The notes: generated by a model from the sequence alone, not told the origin. 6,388 bases of DNA from Bordetella parapertussis (GCA_945871945.1 CAMBXY010000084.1:1-6388); one strand, 5' to 3'. Counted from the first letter of the stretch, positions 1 through 6,380 are shown. Program-made: numbers and translations.

Positions 1-468
1 CAGACCATGGGCGAGATCATGTTTCGCGGCAATATCGTCATGAAGGGCTATTTGAAAAACCCCAGCGCCACTGCCCAGGCCTTTGAAGGCGGCTGGTTTC
101 ACTCGGGCGACTTGGGTGTGATGGACGCCCATGGCTATATGAAGATCAAAGACCGCAACAAAGACATCATCATCTCGGGCGGCGAAAACATCAGCAGCAT
201 AGAGGTGGAAGATGCGCTTTACCGCCACCCCGCTGTGCTGGCCTGCGCGGTGGTGGCCAAGCCAGACGACAAATGGGGCGAAACGCCTTTGGCCTTTGTG
301 GAACTGCACACCGGACACGCGGTCGATGCCGAGCAGTTAAAAGCGCACTGCCAATCGCTGCTGGCGGGTTACAAAGTCCCTAGAACATTTGTCTTCGAAG
401 TCATACCCAAAACCTCTACGGGCAAGATTCAAAAATTTCAACTGCGGGAAAAAGCCAAAGCGCTTTGA
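1..468 (+). CDS. Acyl-CoA synthetase (AMP-forming), C-terminal part, 5' end outside window
   Basis: The reading frame is open from base 1, so the visible 155 residues are the C-terminal part of a protein that in this family is usually about 540 residues long. The family activates a carboxylic acid with ATP to an acyl-adenylate and transfers it to CoA in the cytoplasm. Core motifs are visible in order: GWFHSGDLG (residues 31-39), with the Asp that contacts the adenosine ribose; IKDRNKD (49-55), the hinge between the N- and C-terminal domains; SGGENIS (59-65); and [10 protein letters not shown] (136-145), whose Lys142 is the expected catalytic lysine of the adenylation step. The part that sets acyl specificity lies upstream, so the substrate (medium- or long-chain fatty acid, or an unusual acid) cannot be told. 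The internal ATG at base 7 is not a start, because homology begins before it. The 3' end faces the esterase gene at 12 nt. Confidence 0.93.
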   Translation, partial: QTMGEIMFRGNIVMKGYLKNPSATAQAFEGGWFHSGDLGVMDAHGYMKIKDRNKDIIISGGENISSIEVEDALYRHPAVLACAVVAKPDDKWGETPLAFVELHTGHAVDAEQLKAHCQSLLAGYKVPRTFVFEVIPKTSTGKIQKFQLREKAKAL

Positions 469-480
469 ATCTCTGCTGGC

Positions 481-1323
481 TTATTTGAAAACCACCACCA
501 GCACGACCAACAGCGCAATACCTGTCCAAATTTCACGGTTGTGGCCTTCGATAAATTTGAGGACTCGGTCCTCCATAGAAGGTTTGCGCACAGGCTTGAG
601 GGAAGCCACATCTTCTAAAAGAAGGCAAAGTTGCGCAGGTGAGGTGACCATGGCGTCGTGACCAGCCTGTATCTCCAAGTACTTCCAATCGCTGCGCAAA
701 CGGGCGTAGTCACGCGAGGAGGTGGTGACCAAGTAATGCGGCGTCACTGCGATATAGCTTGCAGGCAATCCATTGCCCAAGGGGTGGTTTAAATGCAAGT
801 TACTTTCATAGGTAGACAGCGGATGCGGCGTGCAATTTTCTTTGACCCATTGCGCATCAACTTCATCCGTCACCCCCAAAGCTGCGGGCTCGGGGGCGGG
901 CAAAGAAAGTCCCTGCGATGTTTGCATGGCAAGTTCACGTCTGGCTGCCGCCAAGTCTGGGGGAATGATGTCAAACACCTTTTGCCCGCTTTGCAGCAAC
1001 AAGGCGTCGAGATAAACCAAATGACGAATGCGCTCTGGCATGCGGTCTGCCACGCCGCTGATGCTGATGCCCGCAAAGCTGTGGCCCACCAAGATCACAT
1101 CATGTAAGTCATGTGTAATGAGGAAGTCTGCAATGTCTTGGATGAACGTTTCTAAAATGATGTCTTCGGACAGCTCACTCGTCCTTTCGCCCACCCCGGT
1201 TTGCGTGGGTGTGTAGACCCTGAAGCCTTTTTCACGCAGCTTGGGGAGCACTTTGGCCCAGCACCAAGCGCCGTGCCAAGCACCGTGAACCAAAACCATG
1301 GGAAAAGTATGTTTTTGAGCCAT
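481..1323 (-). CDS. Alpha/beta-hydrolase esterase with C-terminal membrane anchor
   Basis: A 280-residue alpha/beta-hydrolase of the plant-methylesterase/EstC-like type, expected to hydrolyse a small ester; the substrate is unknown. Visible motifs are HGAWHGAWCW (13-22), which supplies the oxyanion hole; TPTQTGVGER (38-47); the nucleophile elbow GHSFAG (80-85, Ser82); and AGHDAMVTSP (220-229), with His222 as the catalytic base. The catalytic acid is not obvious by eye. The fold should end near residue 240. About 40 residues follow: a charged stretch (KPVRKPSMEDRVLK) and then a hydrophobic segment at about 266-279 ending in the last residue, Lys280. There is no N-terminal signal peptide, so the enzyme is probably cytoplasmic and tail-anchored in the inner membrane (inference). 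The first ATG was chosen because the oxyanion motif lies only 12 residues in; an AAGG-like site sits 3 nt upstream, which is close. It is transcribed away from the gene starting at 1484 and towards the acyl-CoA synthetase. Confidence 0.9.
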   Translation of the reverse strand: MAQKHTFPMVLVHGAWHGAWCWAKVLPKLREKGFRVYTPTQTGVGERTSELSEDIILETFIQDIADFLITHDLHDVILVGHSFAGISISGVADRMPERIRHLVYLDALLLQSGQKVFDIIPPDLAAARRELAMQTSQGLSLPAPEPAALGVTDEVDAQWVKENCTPHPLSTYESNLHLNHPLGNGLPASYIAVTPHYLVTTSSRDYARLRSDWKYLEIQAGHDAMVTSPAQLCLLLEDVASLKPVRKPSMEDRVLKFIEGHNREIWTGIALLVVLVVVFK

Positions 1324-1483
1324 AAACCTTGATATGTTTGGTATTTATCAAATTTTTCTAAAAAAGAATTTAATTTAAAACTTTTTGCGTCGATACTGAA
1401 AATGTAAAACGGGTTTTACCCACCGATTTTTAATAAGATAAATAAAATTATAAAATCTTAATCAAGGAAGAGAAAGCCAAACA
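1324..1483. promoter_or_regulatory. AT-rich divergent intergenic promoter region
   Basis: This 160-bp spacer separates the starts of the esterase (leftward) and the globin-like gene (rightward), so promoters for both should lie here. G+C is about 24% by hand count, well below the coding DNA around it, with A- and T-tracts at 1351-1385 that could act as UP elements or bind nucleoid proteins. A TATAAAAT string at 1449-1456 could be the -10 box of the rightward gene, but no good -35 box lies 16-18 nt before it. An AAGGAAGAG purine run at 1464-1472 is the likely ribosome binding site for the ATG at 1484, at the long end of usual spacing. Confidence 0.55.
1404..1419. promoter_or_regulatory. Perfect 7-bp inverted repeat, candidate operator
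   Basis: GTAAAAC (1404-1410) and GTTTTAC (1413-1419) are exact reverse complements separated by GG. The site is palindromic, is the most G+C-rich part of an otherwise AT-rich spacer, and lies about 65 nt upstream of the rightward ATG and 80 nt upstream of the leftward one. That position suits a dimeric regulator acting on one or both divergent genes. No regulator gene is in the window and I cannot name the binding protein. A short palindrome can also arise by chance in AT-rich DNA. Confidence 0.35.
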
Positions 1484-2287
1484 ATGCAACTACTGGACAC
1501 GCCAGACAACAGAGAGAAATTGGTCCACGGCATCAACTTGTTTTATAACAATGTGATGGAGCAAAAAGATTTGCGCCATTTTTTCTTTGGCATGACAGTA
1601 GATAAGCTGGTGAAAGACATTGAGCTTTTTCAAGATTTCGTCATGCCCAAGCCTGAACGCTTCTACCGCGAATCCTTCTCCCAAACAGCACCCTCGGCCA
1701 TACAAATCAAAGCGCCTCAATTTGACGAACTGCAAATTACCCTGCAAACAACGCTGCGCTCTGCGGGGTATTTGAAAAGCCAAATCCCTGTTTTGTCTGC
1801 CAAGCTCCTCGAGTTGTTTGAAGAGTCGCGCGCCCAAATGGCGGATGAAAACATCAAGGTTTGGAAACCTCTGGAGGTCACCAATCAACTCGTCAGTGAG
1901 CTTTACAACGCCAACCGCACCGATGCGCGTCTAGAAAAAAATGGCGACGTTTACGGCTCGCGTGGTTTCTTGTATCCCTTTTGGACGCGGGTGGCAGGTG
2001 ACACCAAGCAAATCATTTTCATTGGTCAAGGTTTTTCTACCAGTGTTGACACGCCGCAAGCCACCATGGAAGCATTTTGCAAACAAGTCAATGACAAACT
2101 CATGCACCAAAAATTTCAAGTGCGCCCCAGCCCCAAGGGGCCGGTCTTGTTTGCACGACAGGCTATCTCTTATGCCCACGGCGTGCCCACGCGCATGTTG
2201 ATGCGTGGCGCTAAGTTGTTTGCATCCACCTTCGAGGCGGCCATGAACATGGACAACGACAAATTACTCAAGAACATCATCCGTTGA
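1484..2287 (+). CDS. Truncated-globin-like protein lacking the proximal His, with a possible YbjN-like C-terminal domain
   Basis: A 267-residue protein with no signal peptide or membrane segment, probably cytoplasmic. Residues about 12-110 align by eye with group-I truncated haemoglobins such as cyanobacterial GlbN: LFYNNVMEQKDLRHFF (19-34) matches helices B-C with Tyr21 at B10, FGMTVDKLVKDIELF (35-49) matches helix E, and APSAIQIKAPQFD (69-81) matches the F-G region. The proximal haem histidine (F8) falls on Pro70, and the distal E10 position is Asp45. Haem binding in the usual way is therefore unlikely, and the fold may be used as a sensor or scaffold (inference). Residues about 125-267 form a second domain with VNDK (202-205), a beta-rich stretch to 228 and ISYAHGVPTRMLMRGAKLF (228-246). 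The pattern resembles the end of YbjN-type domains, but this is tentative. The ATG at 1484 follows a purine-rich AAGGAAGAG. The 3' end faces the aminotransferase gene at 12 nt. The frame and codon use look genuine; the function is not known. Confidence 0.85.
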   Translation: MQLLDTPDNREKLVHGINLFYNNVMEQKDLRHFFFGMTVDKLVKDIELFQDFVMPKPERFYRESFSQTAPSAIQIKAPQFDELQITLQTTLRSAGYLKSQIPVLSAKLLELFEESRAQMADENIKVWKPLEVTNQLVSELYNANRTDARLEKNGDVYGSRGFLYPFWTRVAGDTKQIIFIGQGFSTSVDTPQATMEAFCKQVNDKLMHQKFQVRPSPKGPVLFARQAISYAHGVPTRMLMRGAKLFASTFEAAMNMDNDKLLKNIIR

Positions 2288-2299
2288 GAGGACTGTTCT

Positions 2300-3505
2300 T
2301 TAGGCTTGGGTATTTTTGTGAATAAATTCACCCATGCGCTGTAACCCGGCATGGATGGCTTCATCAGAAGCCGCATAGCTAAAGCGTATGTGCTGACCGT
2401 CTCCGGGCACACGCGGGCCAAAGTGAATGTCAGCCAGCACCGCAACACCAGCTTCTAGCAGCAAGCGCTTGCGAAACTCCTCGGAGTCGGCGCAACGGGT
2501 GAGGCGACAAGCATCGGTGACATTGGGCCAAACATAGAACGCCCCGCCCGGACTTTGGCAACTCACACCGGGAATTTGGTTGAGCAAATTCACAATCAGG
2601 TTGCGCCGCTTTAAAAAAACCTCACGCATATGGTGCGCGTTGTCTTGCGGGCCGTTCAATGCAGCCACACCCGCCCATTGGGTAATGTGCGATGCGCAGG
2701 ACTCGGTGTTGGTGATCCAGTTGGTGAAGTAAGGGGCCAGCTTTTTGTTGGCGCTAAAGCCCAAGCGCCAGCCCGTCATGGCCCAAGTCTTGGAGCAGCC
2801 GTCGGAGATGATGGTGCGCTCTTGCATGCCTGGCAGCGAAGCAATGGAATGGAACTCGCCGTCATAGACCAATTGACCGTAAATCTCATCGGCGAACACC
2901 CACACTTGGGGGTGCTTGCGCAAGATCTCGGCAATCGCCTCCAAGTCGGCCTTGGGAATGATGCCGCCCGTGGGGTTTTGCGGCGAGTTAAGGATGAGTA
3001 ACTTGGTTTTGGCGGTGATTTTTTCTGCCAACTCTTGCGGGTCAAAACCAAAATTACGCGATTCACGCAAAAAGATAGGCACACCCACCGCGCCATTGGC
3101 TTTGATTTGCGAGTCGTAAATCGGAAAACCTGGCACCGGGTAAATGACCTCGTCGCCTGCGCCGTAGTCGGTCACCGATTGAATCGTGTAGGCAATAAAG
3201 GGCTTGGCACCCGCGCCCACCACCACATCGTCGGCATCCACTTGAATGCCACGCGTGCGCGAAAAATAGTCTGCGGCGGCTTGGCGTAACTCGGGGATGC
3301 CGGCCGATGGGGTGTAGCCGTGCTTGCCTTGCGTGATGGCCGCGATGCCTGCGCCTTGAATGTGTTGCGGGGTCGCAAAGTCGGGCTGGCCAATGCAAAA
3401 AGAAATGATATTGCGGCCTTCACGAATCAGCTTATTGACTTCGGCCAACACCACGAAGGCGTTTTCAGTGCCCAGACTTTGCGCACGTTGACTCAAGGCC
3501 GTCAT
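2300..3505 (-). CDS. PLP-dependent class I/II aminotransferase
   Basis: A 401-residue fold-type I aminotransferase of the aspartate/aromatic class (subgroup I-gamma type), expected to move an amino group between an amino acid and a 2-oxo acid in the cytoplasm. Visible motifs are GQPDF (39-43); HGYTPSAGIPELR (62-74); GAGAK (97-101), near the PLP phosphate; NSPQNPTGG (173-181); FADEIYG (204-210), with Asp206 for the PLP ring nitrogen and Tyr209; SDGCSKTWAMTGWRLG (234-249), with Lys239 as the Schiff-base lysine; and IRFSYA (373-378), with Arg374 for the substrate carboxylate. The family's length and all key residues are present, so it should be active; the exact substrate cannot be set from motifs. 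The frame stays open to base 3841, but the start is placed at 3505 because the family's N-terminus (TALSQRAQSLGTENAF) begins there and the earlier part overlaps the DUF1330 gene in another frame. It starts 2 nt after the DUF1330 stop. Confidence 0.95.
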   Translation of the reverse strand: MTALSQRAQSLGTENAFVVLAEVNKLIREGRNIISFCIGQPDFATPQHIQGAGIAAITQGKHGYTPSAGIPELRQAAADYFSRTRGIQVDADDVVVGAGAKPFIAYTIQSVTDYGAGDEVIYPVPGFPIYDSQIKANGAVGVPIFLRESRNFGFDPQELAEKITAKTKLLILNSPQNPTGGIIPKADLEAIAEILRKHPQVWVFADEIYGQLVYDGEFHSIASLPGMQERTIISDGCSKTWAMTGWRLGFSANKKLAPYFTNWITNTESCASHITQWAGVAALNGPQDNAHHMREVFLKRRNLIVNLLNQIPGVSCQSPGGAFYVWPNVTDACRLTRCADSEEFRKRLLLEAGVAVLADIHFGPRVPGDGQHIRFSYAASDEAIHAGLQRMGEFIHKNTQA

Positions 3506-3507
3506 GC

Positions 3508-3801
3508 TCAGACACCCTCGATGATGCGCATATCTCGTACCACGGCGTTTGTGCCTAAAGCCACCAGAGCAGTTTGGTAGGCGGGGCTGTCGTACACCGC
3601 CAAGGCTGAAGCCAAATCGGCGAACTCGATGAGCACAGTGCGCTCCATCTTGCCGCTTTCTTTCACAGCGGCCGGCATACCGCGAGCCAAAAATACGCCT
3701 CCCCCAGCCAGTATGGCGGGCATGGCCAGCTTGGCATAGGCGGCAACCGCTTGCGCATCTTTGGTTTCTTGGTAAACGCTTAACAAATAGGCTTTTGGCA
3801 T
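3508..3801 (-). CDS. DUF1330 family protein (dimeric alpha/beta-barrel fold)
   Basis: A 97-residue protein with the usual length and layout of DUF1330, a small ferredoxin-like fold related to dimeric alpha/beta-barrel proteins. Family traits visible are a YLLSVY beta strand (5-10), the PAI...GGG turn (28-35), FLARG (37-41), the central ERTVLIEFAD strand (53-62), the YDSPAYQ motif (70-76) and the terminal RIIEGV (92-97). No catalytic role is established for the family; members are small cytoplasmic proteins. The start is well supported: AAGGA lies 7 nt before the ATG. It is the first gene of a two-gene operon with the aminotransferase, and its stop and the next start are separated by GC only. 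The pairing hints at a shared amino-acid-related task, but this is inference. Confidence 0.92.
   Translation of the reverse strand: MPKAYLLSVYQETKDAQAVAAYAKLAMPAILAGGGVFLARGMPAAVKESGKMERTVLIEFADLASALAVYDSPAYQTALVALGTNAVVRDMRIIEGV
3515..3519 (-). promoter_or_regulatory. Ribosome binding site for the aminotransferase, inside the DUF1330 gene
   Basis: On the - strand this reads GAGGG, 9 nt before the ATG at 3505, a good Shine-Dalgarno sequence and spacing. It lies within the last codons of the DUF1330 gene (the Glu-Gly of the terminal EGV). It supports the 3505 start over the longer open frame and suggests that ribosomes finishing DUF1330 can reinitiate on the aminotransferase. Confidence 0.6.
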
Positions 3802-3863
3802 GATGGTGTCCTTGAAAGAATGACATGCAGTTTAGAGCCAAAGTCCCTCAAGGTTTCACCCAT

Positions 3864-3900
3864 GCCGTCAACGACAATAGGCGCACGTCAGTTTGACGGC
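3864..3900. promoter_or_regulatory. Nested CGTCA/TGACG repeats in a divergent spacer, candidate operator or leader hairpin
   Basis: GCCGTCAA (3864-3871) and TTGACGGC (3893-3900) are perfect 8-bp reverse complements with 21 nt between them. Inside, a second CGTCA at 3886-3890 forms a tighter palindrome with the same right arm: CGTCA-GTT-TGACG (3886-3898). The two CGTCA half-sites are 20 bp apart, about two helical turns. As DNA this fits cooperative binding of a dimeric regulator. As RNA in a rightward transcript it gives two mutually exclusive hairpins ending 19 nt before the ATG at 3920. The spacer (3802-3919) must hold promoters for both the DUF1330 operon and the small membrane gene. No regulator is identifiable. 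Confidence 0.4.
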
Positions 3901-3919
3901 CTCACCTTAAAGCACTCAC

Positions 3920-4189
3920 ATGAATTGGCTGGTACGCATATTTTTGTTTTTAATGGCAGGCTTCATGCTAATGATGGTGTTGCTGTTCTCGCTGTTGGGC
4001 CTCACGCTTGGCCTGCTGCGCTGGCTCATCACGGGAAAAAAACCGCAGATCGCGGTGATTTTCAGCAGCTACCGTCAATGGAAAAAACAAGCCGCGCAAC
4101 ACATGCGCAGAGGCAGCGCCAACGAAGACATCATTGAAGCCGAGGTACGCGAAGTCCCCACACTGCCAGACTCAACCAAGCAGCCATAA
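3920..4189 (+). CDS. Small membrane protein of unknown function
   Basis: An 89-residue protein that I do not recognise as a named family. Residues 3-38 are almost entirely hydrophobic (rich in Leu, Met and Phe, with Gly at 14, 27 and 31), long enough for one long helix or a tight two-helix hairpin. A basic stretch follows (TGKKP at 38-42, then YRQWKKQ at 51-57 and HMRR at 61-64), typical of a cytoplasmic face, and then an acidic and polar tail (NEDIIEAEVREVP, 68-80). Arg6 and Arg34 flank the hydrophobic core. No clear Shine-Dalgarno sequence precedes the ATG, so the start is less certain, but the hydrophobic segment begins right after it and no better start exists. The last 59 bp overlap the DUF423 gene on the other strand. 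The coherent membrane-protein composition supports a real gene. Confidence 0.7.
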   Translation: MNWLVRIFLFLMAGFMLMMVLLFSLLGLTLGLLRWLITGKKPQIAVIFSSYRQWKKQAAQHMRRGSANEDIIEAEVREVPTLPDSTKQP

Positions 4190-4520
4190 ACGCCATGCCT
4201 CCGTAAGGCGTAACGGCTCGAAAGAAAGTGATGCCGCCCAGGTGTATCAAGCAAATGTTGATGCTGAACATCAGCAAACCCAACAAAAACAAGGCTGCAG
4301 ACAAGAGCAAAACTTTGCTGGCTTGGTGCAGCAAGGCGACAGCACAAACCCCCAGCATCGCCAATACATGGATGTGCAGCATTTGCAATGCGGACTGCAC
4401 CGATTTCAAAGCTGAGGGGCTCAAACCCTCACCCATGTGCGCCACATAAGCGGCCAACAAAACCGATGAAGCTGCAATCAAGCAGGCAATGACAAACAAA
4501 ATACGGCTAGCGATTTTCAT
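4131..4520 (-). CDS. DUF423 family membrane protein
   Basis: A 129-residue integral membrane protein with the length and four-helix pattern of DUF423 (YgdD-like). Hydrophobic segments lie at about 4-26, 51-66, 69-93 and 107-124. The family's signature regions are present in altered form: AAYVAHMGEGLS (23-34) stands where the family has a GAFGAH motif, with Ala-His kept; MLHIHVLAML (47-56) stands for the usual YHALALL-type stretch; and TPYGGMAFMAAWLSL (104-118) keeps the TPxGG and Trp. The function is unknown; the family sits in the inner membrane. The frame stays open up to 4658, but the start is placed at 4520: a GGGA lies close upstream, the protein then begins at the first membrane helix as in relatives, and the extension would run into the DUF1800 signal peptide. 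Its start is 37 bp from the DUF1800 start, and its 3' end overlaps the small membrane gene by 59 bp. Confidence 0.88.
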   Translation of the reverse strand: MKIASRILFVIACLIAASSVLLAAYVAHMGEGLSPSALKSVQSALQMLHIHVLAMLGVCAVALLHQASKVLLLSAALFLLGLLMFSINICLIHLGGITFFRAVTPYGGMAFMAAWLSLAVWGLRVPRLQ

Positions 4521-4557
4521 GAGAATTCCCAAGGCTTGTAAGGTTATGATTTTTGGC

Positions 4558-6378
4558 ATGACGACACTACACCGCTTGCCCTTTGCAAAGCTCCTATGGA
4601 GCTCCATGTTACTGAGTAGCTTGGCAGTCACTGCCCAAGCTGCAGACCCTTGGCTCAACGATCTGCAGCCCTTGCCAAAGCACGAATGGAATTACGAACG
4701 CGCACAACATTTGCTTGAGCGTGCAGGCTTTGGCGCAACACCGAAAGAGATTGAACAGCTGGCCCAATTGACACCCGCGCAAGCCGTGCGTCGCTTGGTG
4801 CGCTACCAAGCCACACCCGACAAGTTCAAGCCCTTTGAAGACTCGGGATCGCACGATGCGGGTCTCGAGCCTTTTGCAGCGTCCCGCCCCGCAGCCACCG
4901 ACTTGGCCAAAGCCACGGGTCAAGCCTTGGGCGTGAAAGTCAAGCCCGCAGGCAACAGGCAAGTGCAACAAGTGGCTGACCGCTATTTGTACTGGCTCAG
5001 GGCTTCACGCTTGGAAACCCACCGCTTGGGCTACTGGTGGGCCAACCGCATGCTCACCTCGCCGCGTCCTTTTCAAGAAAAATTAACTTTGTTTTGGCAC
5101 GGTCACTTTGCCACCACCGAAGAAAAGGTGCGCGACTACCGCAAGCTGTATGTGCAAAACAATGTATTGCGTAAACATGCCAACGGGAAATTTCGCCACT
5201 TGATGGTGGCTGTGGCCAAAGACCCCGCCATGCTGGCCTTCCTTGATGCAGCCGCCAACCTCAAGGGCGCACCCAACGAAAACTTTGCCCGTGAAATCAT
5301 GGAGCTGTTCACCATGGGTGTGGGCAACTACAGCGAACAAGACATTCAAGAAGCTGCACGAGCATTCACAGGCTGGAACTACCAAGGTTTGAAATTTGTC
5401 ATCAACCCAACGCAGCACGACGACGGCTTGAAAACAGTTCTGCAGAAAACCGGGCCTTTCAATGGCGAGCAGGTGATTGATATTTTGTTGGCCCAGCCCG
5501 TCACGGCTGAATTTTTAGCAGGCAAGCTGTACCGCTACTTTGTGCGAGAAGATTTGTCGCCTCTTTACCAGCAACAACTGGGCAAGTTGCTTCGCGACTC
5601 AGACTACGACGTTGCGGTCTTCATGGAAAAGGTTTTATTGTCTAAAGACTTTTACAGCGAGGCAACGGTTGCCACCCGCATCAAACCGCCTGTGGAGTTG
5701 CTGATTTCCACCTATAAAAAATTGGGCCTTAAAACCGTACCGGGTCTGCCCGACTTCAACCAGCAGTCGGAAATGCTGGGGCAAAAATTGTTCTATCCAC
5801 CCAATGTGGCGGGCTGGGCGCATGGGCGCAGTTGGATCACCCCTGGGCTGTTGTTGGCAAGGGGCAATGTGATTTATGACACTGTTTACCCGCCCATAGA
5901 CTTTGTAGCACCCGATAGAGTGCCCAATGGCCTGTACCAAATCACTTCAGTGGCAGACCAATTGGCGCAAGGTCAAGACATCACCACCGCCACCAAGCCC
6001 GTGGGTAAAAACACGGGCGAGATGTCCATGTCTAACCAAGGCGACCGCGATGAAGATTTCAATACGCGCTTGGCCAGTTACAACGCATGGCGCAAAGCCA
6101 TAGAAAACGTCAAGCCCATAGACCGAAGCCCTGCCAAGCTGAGTCTGTCAGCCATGCTGCGCCAAGCCAAATGCAAAACCACCCATGAAGCTGTGGCGTA
6201 TCTGGTCAAGCGTTTTGTGTCGGTGAAAGTCGATGCCAGTGTGCAAGCCCAAATTGCTGCCATGCTGAGCCAAGACTTGGGCACCTCAGACCTTGCCGCC
6301 GCCGACAGTTACATGGAAGACGCACTACGCAACACCTTGCATGTGATTTTGTCTTTGCCTGCCTACCAATTGGGATGA
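4558..6378 (+). CDS. Exported DUF1800 family protein
   Basis: A 606-residue protein of the DUF1800 family, whose biochemical role is not established. The N-terminus is a clear Sec-type signal peptide: basic n-region (His5, Arg6, Lys11), hydrophobic core (about 12-24) and cleavage likely after AQA (26-28), so the protein acts in the periplasm or beyond. Family hallmarks are ERAQHLLERAGFGATPKEIE (47-66); WWANRML (160-166); KLTLFWHGHFAT (175-186); LDAAANLKGAPNENFAREIM (229-248), followed by ELFTMG (249-254); ARAFTGW (267-273); LFYPPNVAGW (411-420); and the terminal NTLHVILSLPAYQLG (592-606). It is complete at both ends. The frame is open back to 4489, with earlier ATGs at 4489, 4519 and 4546. 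The one at 4558 gives the best signal peptide and avoids overlap with the divergent DUF423 gene, although its Shine-Dalgarno sequence is poor (AAGG is 14 nt away). The ATG at 4546 is the next best choice. A probable downstream gene begins 2 nt after the stop. Confidence 0.93.
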   Translation: MTTLHRLPFAKLLWSSMLLSSLAVTAQAADPWLNDLQPLPKHEWNYERAQHLLERAGFGATPKEIEQLAQLTPAQAVRRLVRYQATPDKFKPFEDSGSHDAGLEPFAASRPAATDLAKATGQALGVKVKPAGNRQVQQVADRYLYWLRASRLETHRLGYWWANRMLTSPRPFQEKLTLFWHGHFATTEEKVRDYRKLYVQNNVLRKHANGKFRHLMVAVAKDPAMLAFLDAAANLKGAPNENFAREIMELFTMGVGNYSEQDIQEAARAFTGWNYQGLKFVINPTQHDDGLKTVLQKTGPFNGEQVIDILLAQPVTAEFLAGKLYRYFVREDLSPLYQQQLGKLLRDSDYDVAVFMEKVLLSKDFYSEATVATRIKPPVELLISTYKKLGLKTVPGLPDFNQQSEMLGQKLFYPPNVAGWAHGRSWITPGLLLARGNVIYDTVYPPIDFVAPDRVPNGLYQITSVADQLAQGQDITTATKPVGKNTGEMSMSNQGDRDEDFNTRLASYNAWRKAIENVKPIDRSPAKLSLSAMLRQAKCKTTHEAVAYLVKRFVSVKVDASVQAQIAAMLSQDLGTSDLAAADSYMEDALRNTLHVILSLPAYQLG

Positions 6379-6380
6379 AC

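Noticed and set aside
474..503. TGCTGG...CCAGCA as a terminator between the acyl-CoA synthetase and the esterase
   Set aside because: Six base pairs around an 18-nt loop with no following T-run on either strand; it also lies partly in the esterase coding end.
1329..1351. TTGATA...TATCAA inverted repeat next to the esterase start
   Set aside because: Only 6 bp of mostly A/T pairs with an 11-nt spacer in very AT-rich DNA, so it is likely chance.
1490..1888. 132-codon open frame antisense to the globin-like gene
   Set aside because: It is fully inside the globin-like gene, with an erratic composition and no recognisable motif.
2170..2448. 92-codon open frame on the - strand spanning the globin/aminotransferase junction
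   Set aside because: It overlaps two well-supported genes, shows no domain-like pattern, and mirrors their codons.
3506..3841. 112-residue N-terminal extension of the aminotransferase frame
   Set aside because: It lies over the well-supported DUF1330 gene in another frame, has no family homology, and a proper start with a ribosome binding site exists at 3505.
4489..4557. Earlier in-frame ATGs (4489, 4519, 4546) for the DUF1800 protein
   Set aside because: They would lengthen the signal peptide n-region unusually, and the first two overlap the DUF423 coding start; 4546 remains possible but its AGG is only 2 nt away.
4521..4658. 46-residue N-terminal extension of the DUF423 protein
   Set aside because: It is antisense to the DUF1800 signal peptide region, is not membrane-like as expected, and relatives begin at the first helix near the Met at 4520.
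5635..5940. 101-codon open frame antisense to the DUF1800 gene
   Set aside because: It lies wholly within conserved DUF1800 coding sequence and has no family features.
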